DNA from: Moritella dasanensis ArB 0140
Lineage (GTDB): Bacteria; Pseudomonadota; Gammaproteobacteria; Enterobacterales; Moritellaceae
Assembly: GCF_000276805.1 (NCBI RefSeq)
Contig: NZ_AKXQ01000003.1
Span: 186,001-250,000, forward strand
Length of the DNA: 64,000 nucleotides
Reading direction: 5' to 3'
The notes beneath the pieces were generated by a model, which searched no databases, was not told where the DNA came from, and worked only from the letters and a program-made list of their open reading frames with translations. Within the stretch, counting starts at the first letter, position 1. The number at the start of each line of letters is the position of its first letter. Position numbers and translations under genes: made by a program. This document shows positions 46,263-54,702 of the stretch, in pieces.

Positions 46263-46276
46263 AAGGAAGATAAACA

Positions 46277-47419
46277 GTGAAGAAGAAATTGGTTTCCCTC
46301 GCAATCAGTAGCATTTTGGTATCACCGGCTTTTGCTAACACCTTGTCAAACCCACAAATCGGTGTGGTGCTTGATGGTTATTATCAAAATGGTGAACGTA
46401 ATAACTCAGAGCGTAGTGAAGGATTCGGCCTCGGCCACACCGAAATTAGCATGTCCGCGAATATTGACGACAAGTTTCACGGTGTATTAACGACAGTGTT
46501 AGAAACGCATGGTGATGAAACTGAATTGTTATTAGAAGAAGCATTCATTCAAACATTAACCATGCCATACGGTTTTAATATCCGCGGTGGTCGTTTCCTG
46601 TCTGACTTCGGTTACATGAACAATCAGCATATGCATTCAGACAGTTTCGTTGAGCGACCTGTTGCTTACCGTACGTTCTTAGGCTCTCATTATTACGATG
46701 ATGGTTTGCGTGCGAACCTGGTATTGCCTACTGATATGTATATAAAGCTAGGCGTTGAAGCGTTAAGTGGTAGCAAGATGTCTGCTGTGGACGATGCCAC
46801 TGCCGTTGGTGTATATACCACGACATTAAAGATTGGTGATGATTTTTCTGAATCATCGAGTTGGCAGTTTGGTTTAAGTTACTTACGTAATGAAAATGGT
46901 AAAGTGACAAGTTTTGAAGAGCATGATCATAGTACGGATGGTCATGACGAGCATGATCACAGCCACGCATCAGCAGTGACAGGTACAAATCTATATGGTG
47001 CTGATTTTGTCTGGAAATGGGCACCGAATGGCAATTATAAATACAGCAATTTTACCTTATCTGCTGAGTACATGCTGTTAGATGACATTTTGGATAGTAA
47101 ATTCAAAGGGGAGAAAGATGCTCCGGATACACTAGCGGCTTATTATGTATCGGGCGTATATCGCTTTACACCAAGCTGGTCTGCGGGTATGCGCTACAGT
47201 GATGCTGAAAGTTACGACGGTCATGCTCATGGAGACCACGTACACTTAACCTCTTTGAGTGATAGCGAGATCGAAGCTATGGTAGCTTGGGATTCTTCTC
47301 ACTTTGGGACTGTACGTGCGCAATATACACGTGTTGAAAATCAAGACAAAGCCACAGATAACGTATTCACGTTGCAATATGTCATGACGTTTGGGGCGCA
47401 CGGTGCCCATGCGTTTTAA
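46277..47419 (+). CDS. Outer-membrane beta-barrel protein with His-rich loop, zinc operon
   Basis: 380 residues with a signal peptide (LAISSILVSPAFA), alternating beta-strand pattern and a C-terminal Phe (HGAHAF), as in outer-membrane barrels. A loop around residues 214-232 is packed with His, Asp and Glu (EHDHSTDGHDEHDHSHAS), and HAHGDHVH occurs later; both would bind zinc. There is no TonB-dependent plug domain, so it is a porin-like rather than a TonB receptor. It starts with GTG, has AAGGAAG seven bases before, and is directly behind two Zur-type sites. It overlaps the binding-protein gene. The inferred role is zinc capture or entry through the outer membrane. Confidence 0.8.
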   Translation: MKKKLVSLAISSILVSPAFANTLSNPQIGVVLDGYYQNGERNNSERSEGFGLGHTEISMSANIDDKFHGVLTTVLETHGDETELLLEEAFIQTLTMPYGFNIRGGRFLSDFGYMNNQHMHSDSFVERPVAYRTFLGSHYYDDGLRANLVLPTDMYIKLGVEALSGSKMSAVDDATAVGVYTTTLKIGDDFSESSSWQFGLSYLRNENGKVTSFEEHDHSTDGHDEHDHSHASAVTGTNLYGADFVWKWAPNGNYKYSNFTLSAEYMLLDDILDSKFKGEKDAPDTLAAYYVSGVYRFTPSWSAGMRYSDAESYDGHAHGDHVHLTSLSDSEIEAMVAWDSSHFGTVRAQYTRVENQDKATDNVFTLQYVMTFGAHGAHAF

Positions 47420-48314
47420 GAAAAGCACATTATTCGTGACCGTGAGTGCAGCCATGTTGTCTGCACCAGCTCTTGCGTTGAATATTTTCGTTTGCGAGCC
47501 TGAATGGAAAGCACTATTGGCTGCACATGCACCAAAAGCAACCATCTATTCTGCGACAACAGCGCTGCAAGACCCACATTACGTGCAAGCTAGGCCGTCT
47601 TTAATTGCCAAGATGCGCCAAGCCGATATGGCGATGTGCTCTGGTGCTGAATTGGAAATTGGTTGGTTACCTATGTTGCAGGCACGAAGCAGCAATCCGG
47701 CGGTGCAGAATAATAAGCAAAGTATGCTGTATGCGTCAGAGATTGTCAGCATGTTGGATACGCATCATCATGTTGACCGCAGTATGGGGGATATTCACGC
47801 CTATGGTAATCCGCATGTGCAGTTTGCTGCCAACGATATGATCCGAATTTCTCGCGTGGTGAGCAAACGCTTGGAAAGTATCGATCCCGCTAATGCATTT
47901 AGTTACTTAGTCAATGGCGTGAAGTTTCGTGAGCATTGGCGAAAAAAGTTAATTGAATGGGAACAACGTGCTGAACCGCTGCGAGGTAAACAAGTGGTGA
48001 GTTATCACGAGACCTATCGTTATCTGTTTGACTGGTTGGGGATGGAGCAGATTGCTGACCTTGAGCCTAAACCTGGCGTTTCACCAACGACGGCACATTT
48101 GCAATCTTTGACCAAGTTAGACCCTGCGTCGTTTGATGCGATCATTTATTCTTCTCATCAGAATAAACGCGCAGCAAACTGGTTACATCAGCAAACGGAC
48201 AAACCTGTGATCCAATTACCGCTGACGGTATCGAAAGGACAAACCCTTGACGAGCTGTATGACCGGGTATTGGATGACTTGTTGAATGTACTTGTAGAAC
48301 CAGTAAAGGATTAG
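47409..48314 (+). CDS. Zinc/manganese ABC transporter substrate-binding protein (ZnuA-like)
   Basis: 301 residues with a signal peptide (LFVTVSAAMLSAPALA) and a cluster A-I (ZnuA/PsaA) fold. Metal-ligand candidates are the His in QDPHYVQARPS, the His in GNPHVQFAAND and the His in VVSYHETYRYLFDW. A His-rich flexible segment (DTHHHVD) matches the kind of loop seen in ZnuA. The ATG at 47409 lies inside the preceding gene (11-base overlap), so it is translated from the same transcript. It would pass zinc to the permease encoded four bases downstream. Confidence 0.88.
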   Translation: MRFKKSTLFVTVSAAMLSAPALALNIFVCEPEWKALLAAHAPKATIYSATTALQDPHYVQARPSLIAKMRQADMAMCSGAELEIGWLPMLQARSSNPAVQNNKQSMLYASEIVSMLDTHHHVDRSMGDIHAYGNPHVQFAANDMIRISRVVSKRLESIDPANAFSYLVNGVKFREHWRKKLIEWEQRAEPLRGKQVVSYHETYRYLFDWLGMEQIADLEPKPGVSPTTAHLQSLTKLDPASFDAIIYSSHQNKRAANWLHQQTDKPVIQLPLTVSKGQTLDELYDRVLDDLLNVLVEPVKD

Positions 48315-48317
48315 TCT

Positions 48318-49106
48318 ATGTTGGTAGATTATCTTTGGTTAGCTCCCGCTGTATTGTGTGGACTGATTGCGCTGGTGGGCAATGTGATATTAGGGCAACA
48401 GGTGCTCGCACGTAAGATCATTTTTATTGATTTGGCAGTAGCACAAGTCGCTGCATTAGGCGCTGCATTTAGTCAGTATTGGCTAAGTCGTTTTGATGTA
48501 TTACCCGATACTTGGTTAGGGCAAATGATCGGCCCTTGGGTATTATCATTATTACTATGTGGCTTAATTGCCTTGATGGAAAAGCACTATCAGCAGCATC
48601 TTGAGCCTATGATCGGTAGCTTGTTTGCTGTTTCGGCGTCATTGGCGATTTTGTTGGCAAGTAAAGACCCGCACGGTGCAGACTTCATTCAAGGGATCTT
48701 AAATGGTCAGTTGTTATGGGCAACGTGGGATGATGTTTGGCCGTTAGCGATTATTACCGCTGCGATGTTGGCTTTAATTACATTGAAACCGGCATTTATG
48801 CAAGGGCGTGGATTTTACATTATCTTCGCTATATTGATGCCGATAACGGTGAAGTTGACGGGTATTTACCTTGAGTTTGCGTTATTGGTGATCCCTGCGC
48901 TGTGTGCGTCTGCGTTAAAAGGTATACGGTTTTTTATCGCGAGTATGGGCATTGGCGTTACCGGGATCATGTCGGGTATTGTGTTGTCTGCTCATTATGA
49001 TTTACCCAGTGGGGCAAGTATCGTGATCACGTTATTTGCCTCTGGCGTATTGTTTCATTTATTGCTGCAACTTTCACTGGTCAAGATTGGCGTTCGCGCC
49101 TCATAA
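48318..49106 (+). CDS. Zinc/manganese ABC transporter permease (ZnuB-like)
   Basis: 262 residues with about eight membrane helices of the ABC-3 family that includes ZnuB. The conserved HPHG-type region appears as SKDPHGADFIQGILNGQLL. The motif GIYLEFALLVIPALCA matches the inner core of the family. AAAGGA lies before the ATG, three bases after the binding-protein stop. It is the last gene of the operon and is followed by a long perfect terminator. No ATP-binding (ZnuC) gene is beside it. Confidence 0.9.
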   Translation: MLVDYLWLAPAVLCGLIALVGNVILGQQVLARKIIFIDLAVAQVAALGAAFSQYWLSRFDVLPDTWLGQMIGPWVLSLLLCGLIALMEKHYQQHLEPMIGSLFAVSASLAILLASKDPHGADFIQGILNGQLLWATWDDVWPLAIITAAMLALITLKPAFMQGRGFYIIFAILMPITVKLTGIYLEFALLVIPALCASALKGIRFFIASMGIGVTGIMSGIVLSAHYDLPSGASIVITLFASGVLFHLLLQLSLVKIGVRAS

Positions 49107-49110
49107 AATA

Positions 49111-49150
49111 AAAGCCTGATCCTGTGTATGAGCAGGATCAGGCTTTCTAT
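49111..49150 (+). terminator. Terminator of the zinc operon
   Basis: Perfect 14-base arms AAAGCCTGATCCTG/CAGGATCAGGCTTT with an eight-base loop, starting five bases after the permease stop; T-rich sequence follows. Confidence 0.9.
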
Positions 49151-49167
49151 TTCTATTTCTATTTCTA
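49144..49167. repeat. Four tandem TTTCTA hexamers
   Basis: TTTCTA is repeated four times, starting in the right arm of the zinc-operon terminator and running toward the end of yfbR. Confidence 0.9.
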
Positions 49168-49227
49168 TTTAAGCTATTTTTGACTTAATGTATTGCTTAC
49201 TTAAATTATGTTTACGCTTATCAGATA

Positions 49228-49806
49228 TTAATTCATATCATCAAATGGTTGACCGATACTCGGTAAGAACACATCAAGGAAGTAACGGATCTCATCTGTC
49301 ATGCGTTCGTCTAATGCGGTTTGACAACGGATTTTAGCTTTAGAGAACTCTAAATTACCGCAACTTTCTTCTTCAATACACTTCATGTGCGCACATAAAA
49401 TATCAGCGTCTTTGACTAATTTTTTATATGTTGGGTCTAGATCTGGTGTTGATAATAATGGTTCGTAAGCTTTTCTTAACTCAGGCGGCAGCATATCTAA
49501 TAACGTCTGCTCTGCGGCTAATTCAATCTTGTTATATTCGCGGATAATGGCTTTGTTGTAATATTTTACTGGGGTCGGCAGGTCGCCTGTCAGCACTTCC
49601 GTTGTGTCATGGAATAAGGCCATCGATGCGGCTTTGTCTGGATCATAGCTCTTACCGTAATAAGTATTACCGATCAGTGCGAGTGCATGGGCAACCATTG
49701 CTACCTGTAAACTGTGCTCGGCTATATTCTCGTGCGTCACATTACGCATTAACGGCCAGCGGTAAATTAATTTCATGCGGGCGAGGTGGGCAAAAAAGTG
49801 GCTCAT
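49228..49806 (-). CDS. yfbR: 5'-deoxynucleotidase YfbR (HD domain)
   Basis: 192 residues from the chosen ATG. HD-domain metal ligands are visible in ENIAEHSLQVAMVAHAL (first His), ALFHDTTEVLTGDLPTPVK (HD pair) and VKDADILCAHMKC (last Asp). YfbR dephosphorylates deoxyribonucleoside 5'-monophosphates. The ATG of MSHFFAHLARMKLI has GGAG six bases upstream; an earlier TTG at 49818 overlaps that site and is unlikely. In E. coli the gene is next to alaA; here alaA is about 1.5 kb away, separated by two forward-strand genes. Confidence 0.93.
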   Translation of the reverse strand: MSHFFAHLARMKLIYRWPLMRNVTHENIAEHSLQVAMVAHALALIGNTYYGKSYDPDKAASMALFHDTTEVLTGDLPTPVKYYNKAIIREYNKIELAAEQTLLDMLPPELRKAYEPLLSTPDLDPTYKKLVKDADILCAHMKCIEEESCGNLEFSKAKIRCQTALDERMTDEIRYFLDVFLPSIGQPFDDMN

Positions 49807-50140
49807 CGTGTTCTCCAAATAGCCTAGATCGACTGTTCCAAAATAGCGAGGGTTCGGATGACAACATTGTCTAGATGTACGTAAGTCATCGTTTTTATTA
49901 CTGTAGCATGAGTTGGCGTTTAGATCTGAAGCGATAATTTATACTATGTGACTTTTTATTTCTAAGTTGAGTACGAATTGCCAGACAATAGTATTTTTTT
50001 CCTTGCTATAAGTATAAATGATAATAAAATTAGTTGTATATTTGTCTTTCTTAATCATTAGCAGGGTTTAAGAATAAATAAAAAATGCCTATTTTTCAGA
50101 ATTAATTTTATTTGACCGTTACACAAGGAAGTTAAAGAAG
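49807..50140. promoter_or_regulatory. Divergent spacer between yfbR and the PilZ gene
   Basis: No gene seen. AT-rich, with many TATA-like and TTG-like hexamers but no clearly best promoter. AAGGAAG lies before the PilZ-protein ATG. Confidence 0.4.
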
Positions 50141-50806
50141 ATGCTCGAAGCCCGTGCTGAGACAAAGTTACAATTATTTGAGTTAGGGCCTGGTAAAATG
50201 CTCGACCTGCAAATAAATAACCCGCTGCCTGTACGTCTTAAATTATCCCTTGTCGGTTATGAACTTGGTCGATACATCATATTAAAGTATCCCCGCGTTG
50301 CTAATAATGCCGAGTATAACGATGTGCTCACTGAAGGTAATGGCGTGATAGTGCGTTACTTGCTGGAAGGTGATAAAGGCGAGTGTTTCGCTTTTAGTTC
50401 CTCGATTCGCTGTGTGACCCAGCATCCTGAAAAATTATTGTTTTTAGATTACCCAAAAGAGATTGAAAAGCGTCAACTGCGTACACTGCAACGCACGAGT
50501 ATTCATCTGCCTGCATCCATCAAGTTAAACGATGATATAAAAAACCAAGGTGGGGCGATTAACGGTGTCATTGTCGATATTTCAACGGATGGTTGTCGTT
50601 TTTCTTTTAAAACTAAAAATCCCCGTACAACCGTGAAAAACCGTGATGTATTGGTGTGTATACAAAGCCCTGTTGATGGTGAAATGAAAATTCCGGCACA
50701 GATTTGTAATAGTAGAAATGAAAACTGTGAGATTAGTGTCGGTATTAAATTTATGGATGGTGGCAACATAGTACCTAAACTGTTGTCTCAATTATTTATT
50801 GCGTAA
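50141..50806 (+). CDS. PilZ-domain cyclic-di-GMP receptor, YcgR-like
   Basis: 221 residues in two halves. The N-terminal part (LKLSLVGYELGRYIILKYP) resembles the YcgR-N/flagellar-brake region. The C-terminal PilZ domain shows the RxxxR motif (RTLQRTS) and the DxSxxG motif (VDISTDGCRF), which together bind cyclic di-GMP. In YcgR the protein brakes the flagellar motor when cyclic di-GMP rises; a similar role here is inference. It is followed 22 bases later by a ybjQ-type gene on the same strand. Confidence 0.82.
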   Translation: MLEARAETKLQLFELGPGKMLDLQINNPLPVRLKLSLVGYELGRYIILKYPRVANNAEYNDVLTEGNGVIVRYLLEGDKGECFAFSSSIRCVTQHPEKLLFLDYPKEIEKRQLRTLQRTSIHLPASIKLNDDIKNQGGAINGVIVDISTDGCRFSFKTKNPRTTVKNRDVLVCIQSPVDGEMKIPAQICNSRNENCEISVGIKFMDGGNIVPKLLSQLFIA

Positions 50807-50828
50807 ATTGTTTATTCAAGGAAGTGTT

Positions 50829-51146
50829 ATGATCTATTCAACTACAGAGTCAATTCCCGGCAAAGAGATCGAAGAGATCGTCGGTGTTGTTACAGGTAAC
50901 GTCGTTCAAGCAAAACATATTGGACGTGACATCATGGCGAGCCTAAAAAGTATTGTCGGTGGTGAAATTCGCGGTTACACGGAAATGTTAACGGATGCTA
51001 GGGACATAGCGGTTAAACGTCTAATAGAAAGTGCCAATGAAAAGGGCGCTGATGCGATTGTCGGGATTCGTTTTACGACAAGTGCCATTATGGATGGTTC
51101 ATCTGAAATTATGGTGTTTGGCACTGCGGTTAAATTAAAGAAATAA
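50829..51146 (+). CDS. YbjQ-type UPF0145 small protein
   Basis: 105 residues (E. coli YbjQ 107). Conserved sequence includes VGVVTGNVVQAKHIGRDIMA, VGGEIRGYTEML, and the end KGADAIVGIRFTTSAIMDGS. Family members form pentameric rings and are called heavy-metal-binding in databases, but their function is not known. The ATG at 50829 has AAGGAAG before it; an earlier TTG start at 50799 would overlap the PilZ gene and is rejected. It is probably co-transcribed with the PilZ gene. Confidence 0.88.
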   Translation: MIYSTTESIPGKEIEEIVGVVTGNVVQAKHIGRDIMASLKSIVGGEIRGYTEMLTDARDIAVKRLIESANEKGADAIVGIRFTTSAIMDGSSEIMVFGTAVKLKK

Positions 51147-51227
51147 CAGCTTAATAAAAAAGACGAGATTACATAGATTATTCGAGCTACCTACTGAGCC
51201 TCTGAATTAGATGTTAATCTAAACAAA

Positions 51228-51255
51228 AAAGGCGTCATTACGACGCCTTTCTTAT
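51228..51255. terminator. Terminator between the ybjQ-type gene and alaA
   Basis: Nine-base stem AAAGGCGTC/GACGCCTTT with loop ATTAC, preceded by A-run and followed by TTTCTTA. It can serve both convergent genes. Confidence 0.88.
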
Positions 51256-51281
51256 ATCTACTTCTGTATCATACCCACAAA

Positions 51282-52499
51282 CTACTGTTGACGATAAGTC
51301 TCTAAGAAGTTCGCCAGCTTGTTGATCGCAATCGTTAGCTCTTCAACACGCGGTAAGAACACCACGCGGAAGTGATCAGGTCGGCCCCAGTTAAAACCAG
51401 TCCCTTGCACAATTAATAGCTTTTCTTGTTGTAGCAGATCTAAGGCAAATTTCTGATCGTCTTTGATATTGAACTTCTCGATATCAATTTTCGGGAACAG
51501 ATACATTGCCCCTTTTGGTTTCACACACGAGATACCCGGAATATCATTTAACATCTTCCACGCTAAATCACGTTGTTCCAGTAAACGACCACCCGGTAGA
51601 ATCAATTCATTAATACTTTGATAACCACCCAGTGCCGTTTGGATCGCGTGTTGCATCGGTACGTTAGAACACAAACGCATCGAGGCAAGCATTTCCAATC
51701 CGGCAATATAGTCTTTAGCAAGATGCGTCGCACCACTTAATACCAACCAACCAGAACGGAAACCAGCAATACGATAGGCTTTAGACAAACCATTGAAAGT
51801 CACAATCAGGATATCTTGCGCCAGTGTACACATTGGCACATGTTCAACACCGTCATATAAGATCTTATCATAGATTTCATCAGCAAAAATGATCAGTCTG
51901 TTCTGACGAGCAATTTCAATTACTTCAAGCAAGAATTCTTTGCTGTATACCGCACCTGTGGGATTGTTCGGATTGATTAAAACAATGCCCTTAGTATTAG
52001 GAGTGATCTTGGCTTTAATATCATCCAGATCAGGATACCAATCAGATTCTTCATCACAAATGTAGTGAGTAGCTTTACCACCCGAAAGGGTAATCGCAGC
52101 TGTCCACAGTGGATAATCCGGTGACGGTACTAAGATCTCATCACCGTTATTCAGTAATGCCTGCATCGACATCATGATTAATTCTGATACACCGTTACCC
52201 AAGTAAATGTCGTCAATAGACACATTCAACAGACCTTTCTGTTGGTAGTGTTGCATCACGGCTTTACGGGCAGAATAAAGCCCTTTAGAGTCACAATAAC
52301 CTTGGCTCGATGGCAGGTTATGAATCACGTCTTTTACAATTTCTTCCGGGGCTTCAAAACCAAATGGGGCGGGATTCCCGATGTTTAATTTGATTACTCG
52401 GTGACCTTCTTCTTCTAAGCGATTCGCTTCTTTTAATACTGGTCCACGTATGTCGTAACATACGTTATCTAATTTATGAGATTTTTCTATTGAGTACAT
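51282..52499 (-). CDS. alaA: Alanine aminotransferase AlaA
   Basis: 405 residues, the same length as E. coli AlaA (YfbQ). It is a fold type I, class I aminotransferase: VLINPNNPTGAVYSKEF gives the Asn-Pro segment, FADEIYDKI the PLP-binding Asp, and TFNGLSKAYRIAGFRSGW the PLP lysine. It makes alanine from pyruvate and glutamate. GGAGACGGG precedes the ATG. Its neighbour in E. coli, yfbR, is found nearby but no longer adjacent. Confidence 0.95.
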   Translation of the reverse strand: MYSIEKSHKLDNVCYDIRGPVLKEANRLEEEGHRVIKLNIGNPAPFGFEAPEEIVKDVIHNLPSSQGYCDSKGLYSARKAVMQHYQQKGLLNVSIDDIYLGNGVSELIMMSMQALLNNGDEILVPSPDYPLWTAAITLSGGKATHYICDEESDWYPDLDDIKAKITPNTKGIVLINPNNPTGAVYSKEFLLEVIEIARQNRLIIFADEIYDKILYDGVEHVPMCTLAQDILIVTFNGLSKAYRIAGFRSGWLVLSGATHLAKDYIAGLEMLASMRLCSNVPMQHAIQTALGGYQSINELILPGGRLLEQRDLAWKMLNDIPGISCVKPKGAMYLFPKIDIEKFNIKDDQKFALDLLQQEKLLIVQGTGFNWGRPDHFRVVFLPRVEELTIAINKLANFLETYRQQ

Positions 52500-52736
52500 C
52501 CCGTCTCCGCCGCTTTAATTATGTTTGTTGTTAATCTTTCTGTAATAAAAGTACCGTATATAAGGCATTGTTGGAAGTGATATTTGGTGATCTACACGAT
52601 TTATTGTTGCGCCATTGTTAATTGGTAAGATTCGGGTGTAACATTATCAGCAATGGTTACCGGATTACGGTAGTTTTGTGAGAATATTGTTGTAATACAG
52701 CAGTTAAAAATAATGTTAATGAGACAAGGAAAGAGC

Positions 52737-53189
52737 ATGAGTCAGCAGTTAAACCCAGCAAAAATGAGTGGACTAGAGATATTACAAGCAATGGCGGAGG
52801 GAATATTCCCACATCCTTCAATTTGCCACACAATGCCAATGCAATGTATTGATTTAAGCGAAGGTCAAATCCACTTTAAGGTGCAAGCCGATGATCGCCA
52901 TCTCAATCCAATGGGGGGGGTACACGGTGGTTTTGCGGCGACAGTTCTTGATTCAGTCACTGGTTGCGCAACACATACCACTCTGGTTGCTGGTGAGAGT
53001 TACGGTACGGTTGATTTGAATGTAAAAATGGTACGCCCAATTCCAAAAGACACAGAATTACATGCCAAGGGGAAGGTATTAAACGTCTCTAAAACGGTTG
53101 TTATCTCTGAAGGCGATATCCGTGATGCTAACGGTAAGCTTTACGCTCATTGTACAGCGACGTGCGTAATTACCCGACCTGCAAAGTAA
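52737..53189 (+). CDS. PaaI-type hot-dog thioesterase
   Basis: 150 residues with the hot-dog fold signature of the PaaI family: HLNPMGGVHGGFAATVLDSV, then YGTVDLNVKMVRPIPKD, then CTATCVI. Such enzymes hydrolyse acyl- or aryl-CoA thioesters; the substrate cannot be told. The ATG of MSQQLNPAKMSG is used because AAGGAAAG lies before it; the frame extends 24 bases upstream. A glycerophosphodiesterase gene follows after 27 bases, so a shared transcript is likely. Confidence 0.85.
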   Translation: MSQQLNPAKMSGLEILQAMAEGIFPHPSICHTMPMQCIDLSEGQIHFKVQADDRHLNPMGGVHGGFAATVLDSVTGCATHTTLVAGESYGTVDLNVKMVRPIPKDTELHAKGKVLNVSKTVVISEGDIRDANGKLYAHCTATCVITRPAK

Positions 53190-53216
53190 AGTCTGTTTTA
53201 TAGCCGAGATCCATTT

Positions 53217-54020
53217 ATGACAAAGACAAAATCTGAAATTATTGCCAATACATTTCAGTTCAATCCATCAGCCAGTGAAAAAGCCGGCAAGATGGTGATG
53301 GGGCATCGTGGTGCCTCTTCTATAGCCCCCGAGAATACCTTGGCTGCGTTTCAATTGGCCGAGGACAACAATGTTCCCTGGATTGAAGTGGACGCGGATA
53401 TGCTTGGTGATGGCACTGTGGTTATTTGTCATGATGCCACGCTCGACCGCTGCAGCGATCATAATGGTTTGTTACGCGATAAAACGGTAACGGACTTAGA
53501 TAATATTGATGCAGGGGCATGGTTCGGATTAGATTTTGTCGGTGAACGTATTCCCACGCTGGTGGAGCTTATCTTATTCACCAACGAGACTGGCATGAAC
53601 CTGAACTTAGAGATTAAGTCAGGCACAGATAAAGCGGCGACCGACCGATTAATCGACGGCATTATTCGCGATATCAATCACCACTGGCAGGGTGGGCAGC
53701 AATTACTGATCTCCAGCTTTAATCATTTGTTATTGGCTGAAGTAAAACGCCGTGCGCCAGAAATCAGCTTAGCGTGCTTGTTTGCTTCGCCATTACCGGA
53801 TGATTGGCTCACGTCGATGCAGTATGTTGGCGCCGAGTTTATCCACCCTAAGGACAAGGGGCTGACTGAACTGCAAGTCAACGCTATGACCGATGCCGGT
53901 TATAGTGTGAATGTATGGACTGTGAATAGTTTAGCGCGTGCTAACCAATTGTATAATTGGGGCGCTACCGGTATTTGCTCTGACATTCCCCAGCAGTTTC
54001 CACCGTGTTACAGGAATTAA
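53217..54020 (+). CDS. ugpQ: Glycerophosphodiester phosphodiesterase, cytoplasmic (UgpQ type)
   Basis: 267 residues of the GDPD TIM-barrel family. The signature GHRGASSIAPENTLAAF holds the catalytic His and Arg; EVDADMLGDGTVVICHDATL contains the Glu, Asp and second His. The C-terminal NVWTVNSLARANQLYNWG is typical. No signal peptide is present, so it is the cytoplasmic (UgpQ) rather than periplasmic (GlpQ) type. It hydrolyses glycerophosphodiesters to glycerol 3-phosphate and alcohol. The next gene starts three bases after its stop. Confidence 0.9.
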   Translation: MTKTKSEIIANTFQFNPSASEKAGKMVMGHRGASSIAPENTLAAFQLAEDNNVPWIEVDADMLGDGTVVICHDATLDRCSDHNGLLRDKTVTDLDNIDAGAWFGLDFVGERIPTLVELILFTNETGMNLNLEIKSGTDKAATDRLIDGIIRDINHHWQGGQQLLISSFNHLLLAEVKRRAPEISLACLFASPLPDDWLTSMQYVGAEFIHPKDKGLTELQVNAMTDAGYSVNVWTVNSLARANQLYNWGATGICSDIPQQFPPCYRN

Positions 54021-54022
54021 CG

Positions 54023-54673
54023 GTGAGTGAACAGCTAGGCTTACGTTGGCAAGCCTTGTGGCAACAGCATTTTGCGCATTTAACCGAAGCTGAAGTACAG
54101 CAGTCATGGGCATGCCTATTACCGCATTATCAACAAACGCATCGATATTATCATGACCTGAGGCACATTGACGCCTGCTTTACCTGGTTTGATCAAGTGC
54201 AGGCAACATTGGATAATCCGTTAGCGGTGGCCTTGGCGATCTGGTTTCATGATGTTATTTATGATGTGCGACGCAGTGATAATGAAGAAAAAAGTGCCCA
54301 GTATGCGGTGACAGCACTGACTAAGGTTGCGGCATCGACTATGTTAGTCCAGCAAGTGTATGAACTGATCTTGTTAACGCAGCATCCCAGTAAACCCAGC
54401 CAAAGGCTTGAAACTCTGGTCACGAGTCATGATCAGGCTTTATTTCTAGATATTGATTTAACCATATTAGGTCAACGCGACGCTATTTATGCTAACTATG
54501 AAAAAGCCATTCGCGCTGAATACCAGCATGTGCCGTTATGGTTGTACAAACTAGGCCGAAAACGGTTACTTAAACAGTTCTTAGGGCAATCAAAGATCTA
54601 TTATTCTGATTATTTTACCGAAAAATTTGAAAACAAAGCCAGAGTGAACATACAATCAGTGCTTAAACCTTAA
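54023..54673 (+). CDS. HD-domain phosphohydrolase-like protein
   Basis: 216 residues from a GTG start. The metal-dependent HD family signature is seen in YYHDLRHIDACFTWFDQ (first His), IWFHDVIYDVRRSDNEEKSA (HD) and LFLDIDLTILGQ (Asp). Database relatives are called predicted metal-dependent HD superfamily phosphohydrolases, with no known substrate. The GTG at 54023 follows AGGA at a good distance and lies three bases beyond the ugpQ stop; a GTG at 54005 would overlap ugpQ. Probably in one transcript with ugpQ and pabC. Confidence 0.82.
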   Translation: MSEQLGLRWQALWQQHFAHLTEAEVQQSWACLLPHYQQTHRYYHDLRHIDACFTWFDQVQATLDNPLAVALAIWFHDVIYDVRRSDNEEKSAQYAVTALTKVAASTMLVQQVYELILLTQHPSKPSQRLETLVTSHDQALFLDIDLTILGQRDAIYANYEKAIRAEYQHVPLWLYKLGRKRLLKQFLGQSKIYYSDYFTEKFENKARVNIQSVLKP

Positions 54674-54702
54674 TGTAAGACAGTAACTTGGATGCATAAC
54701 AC

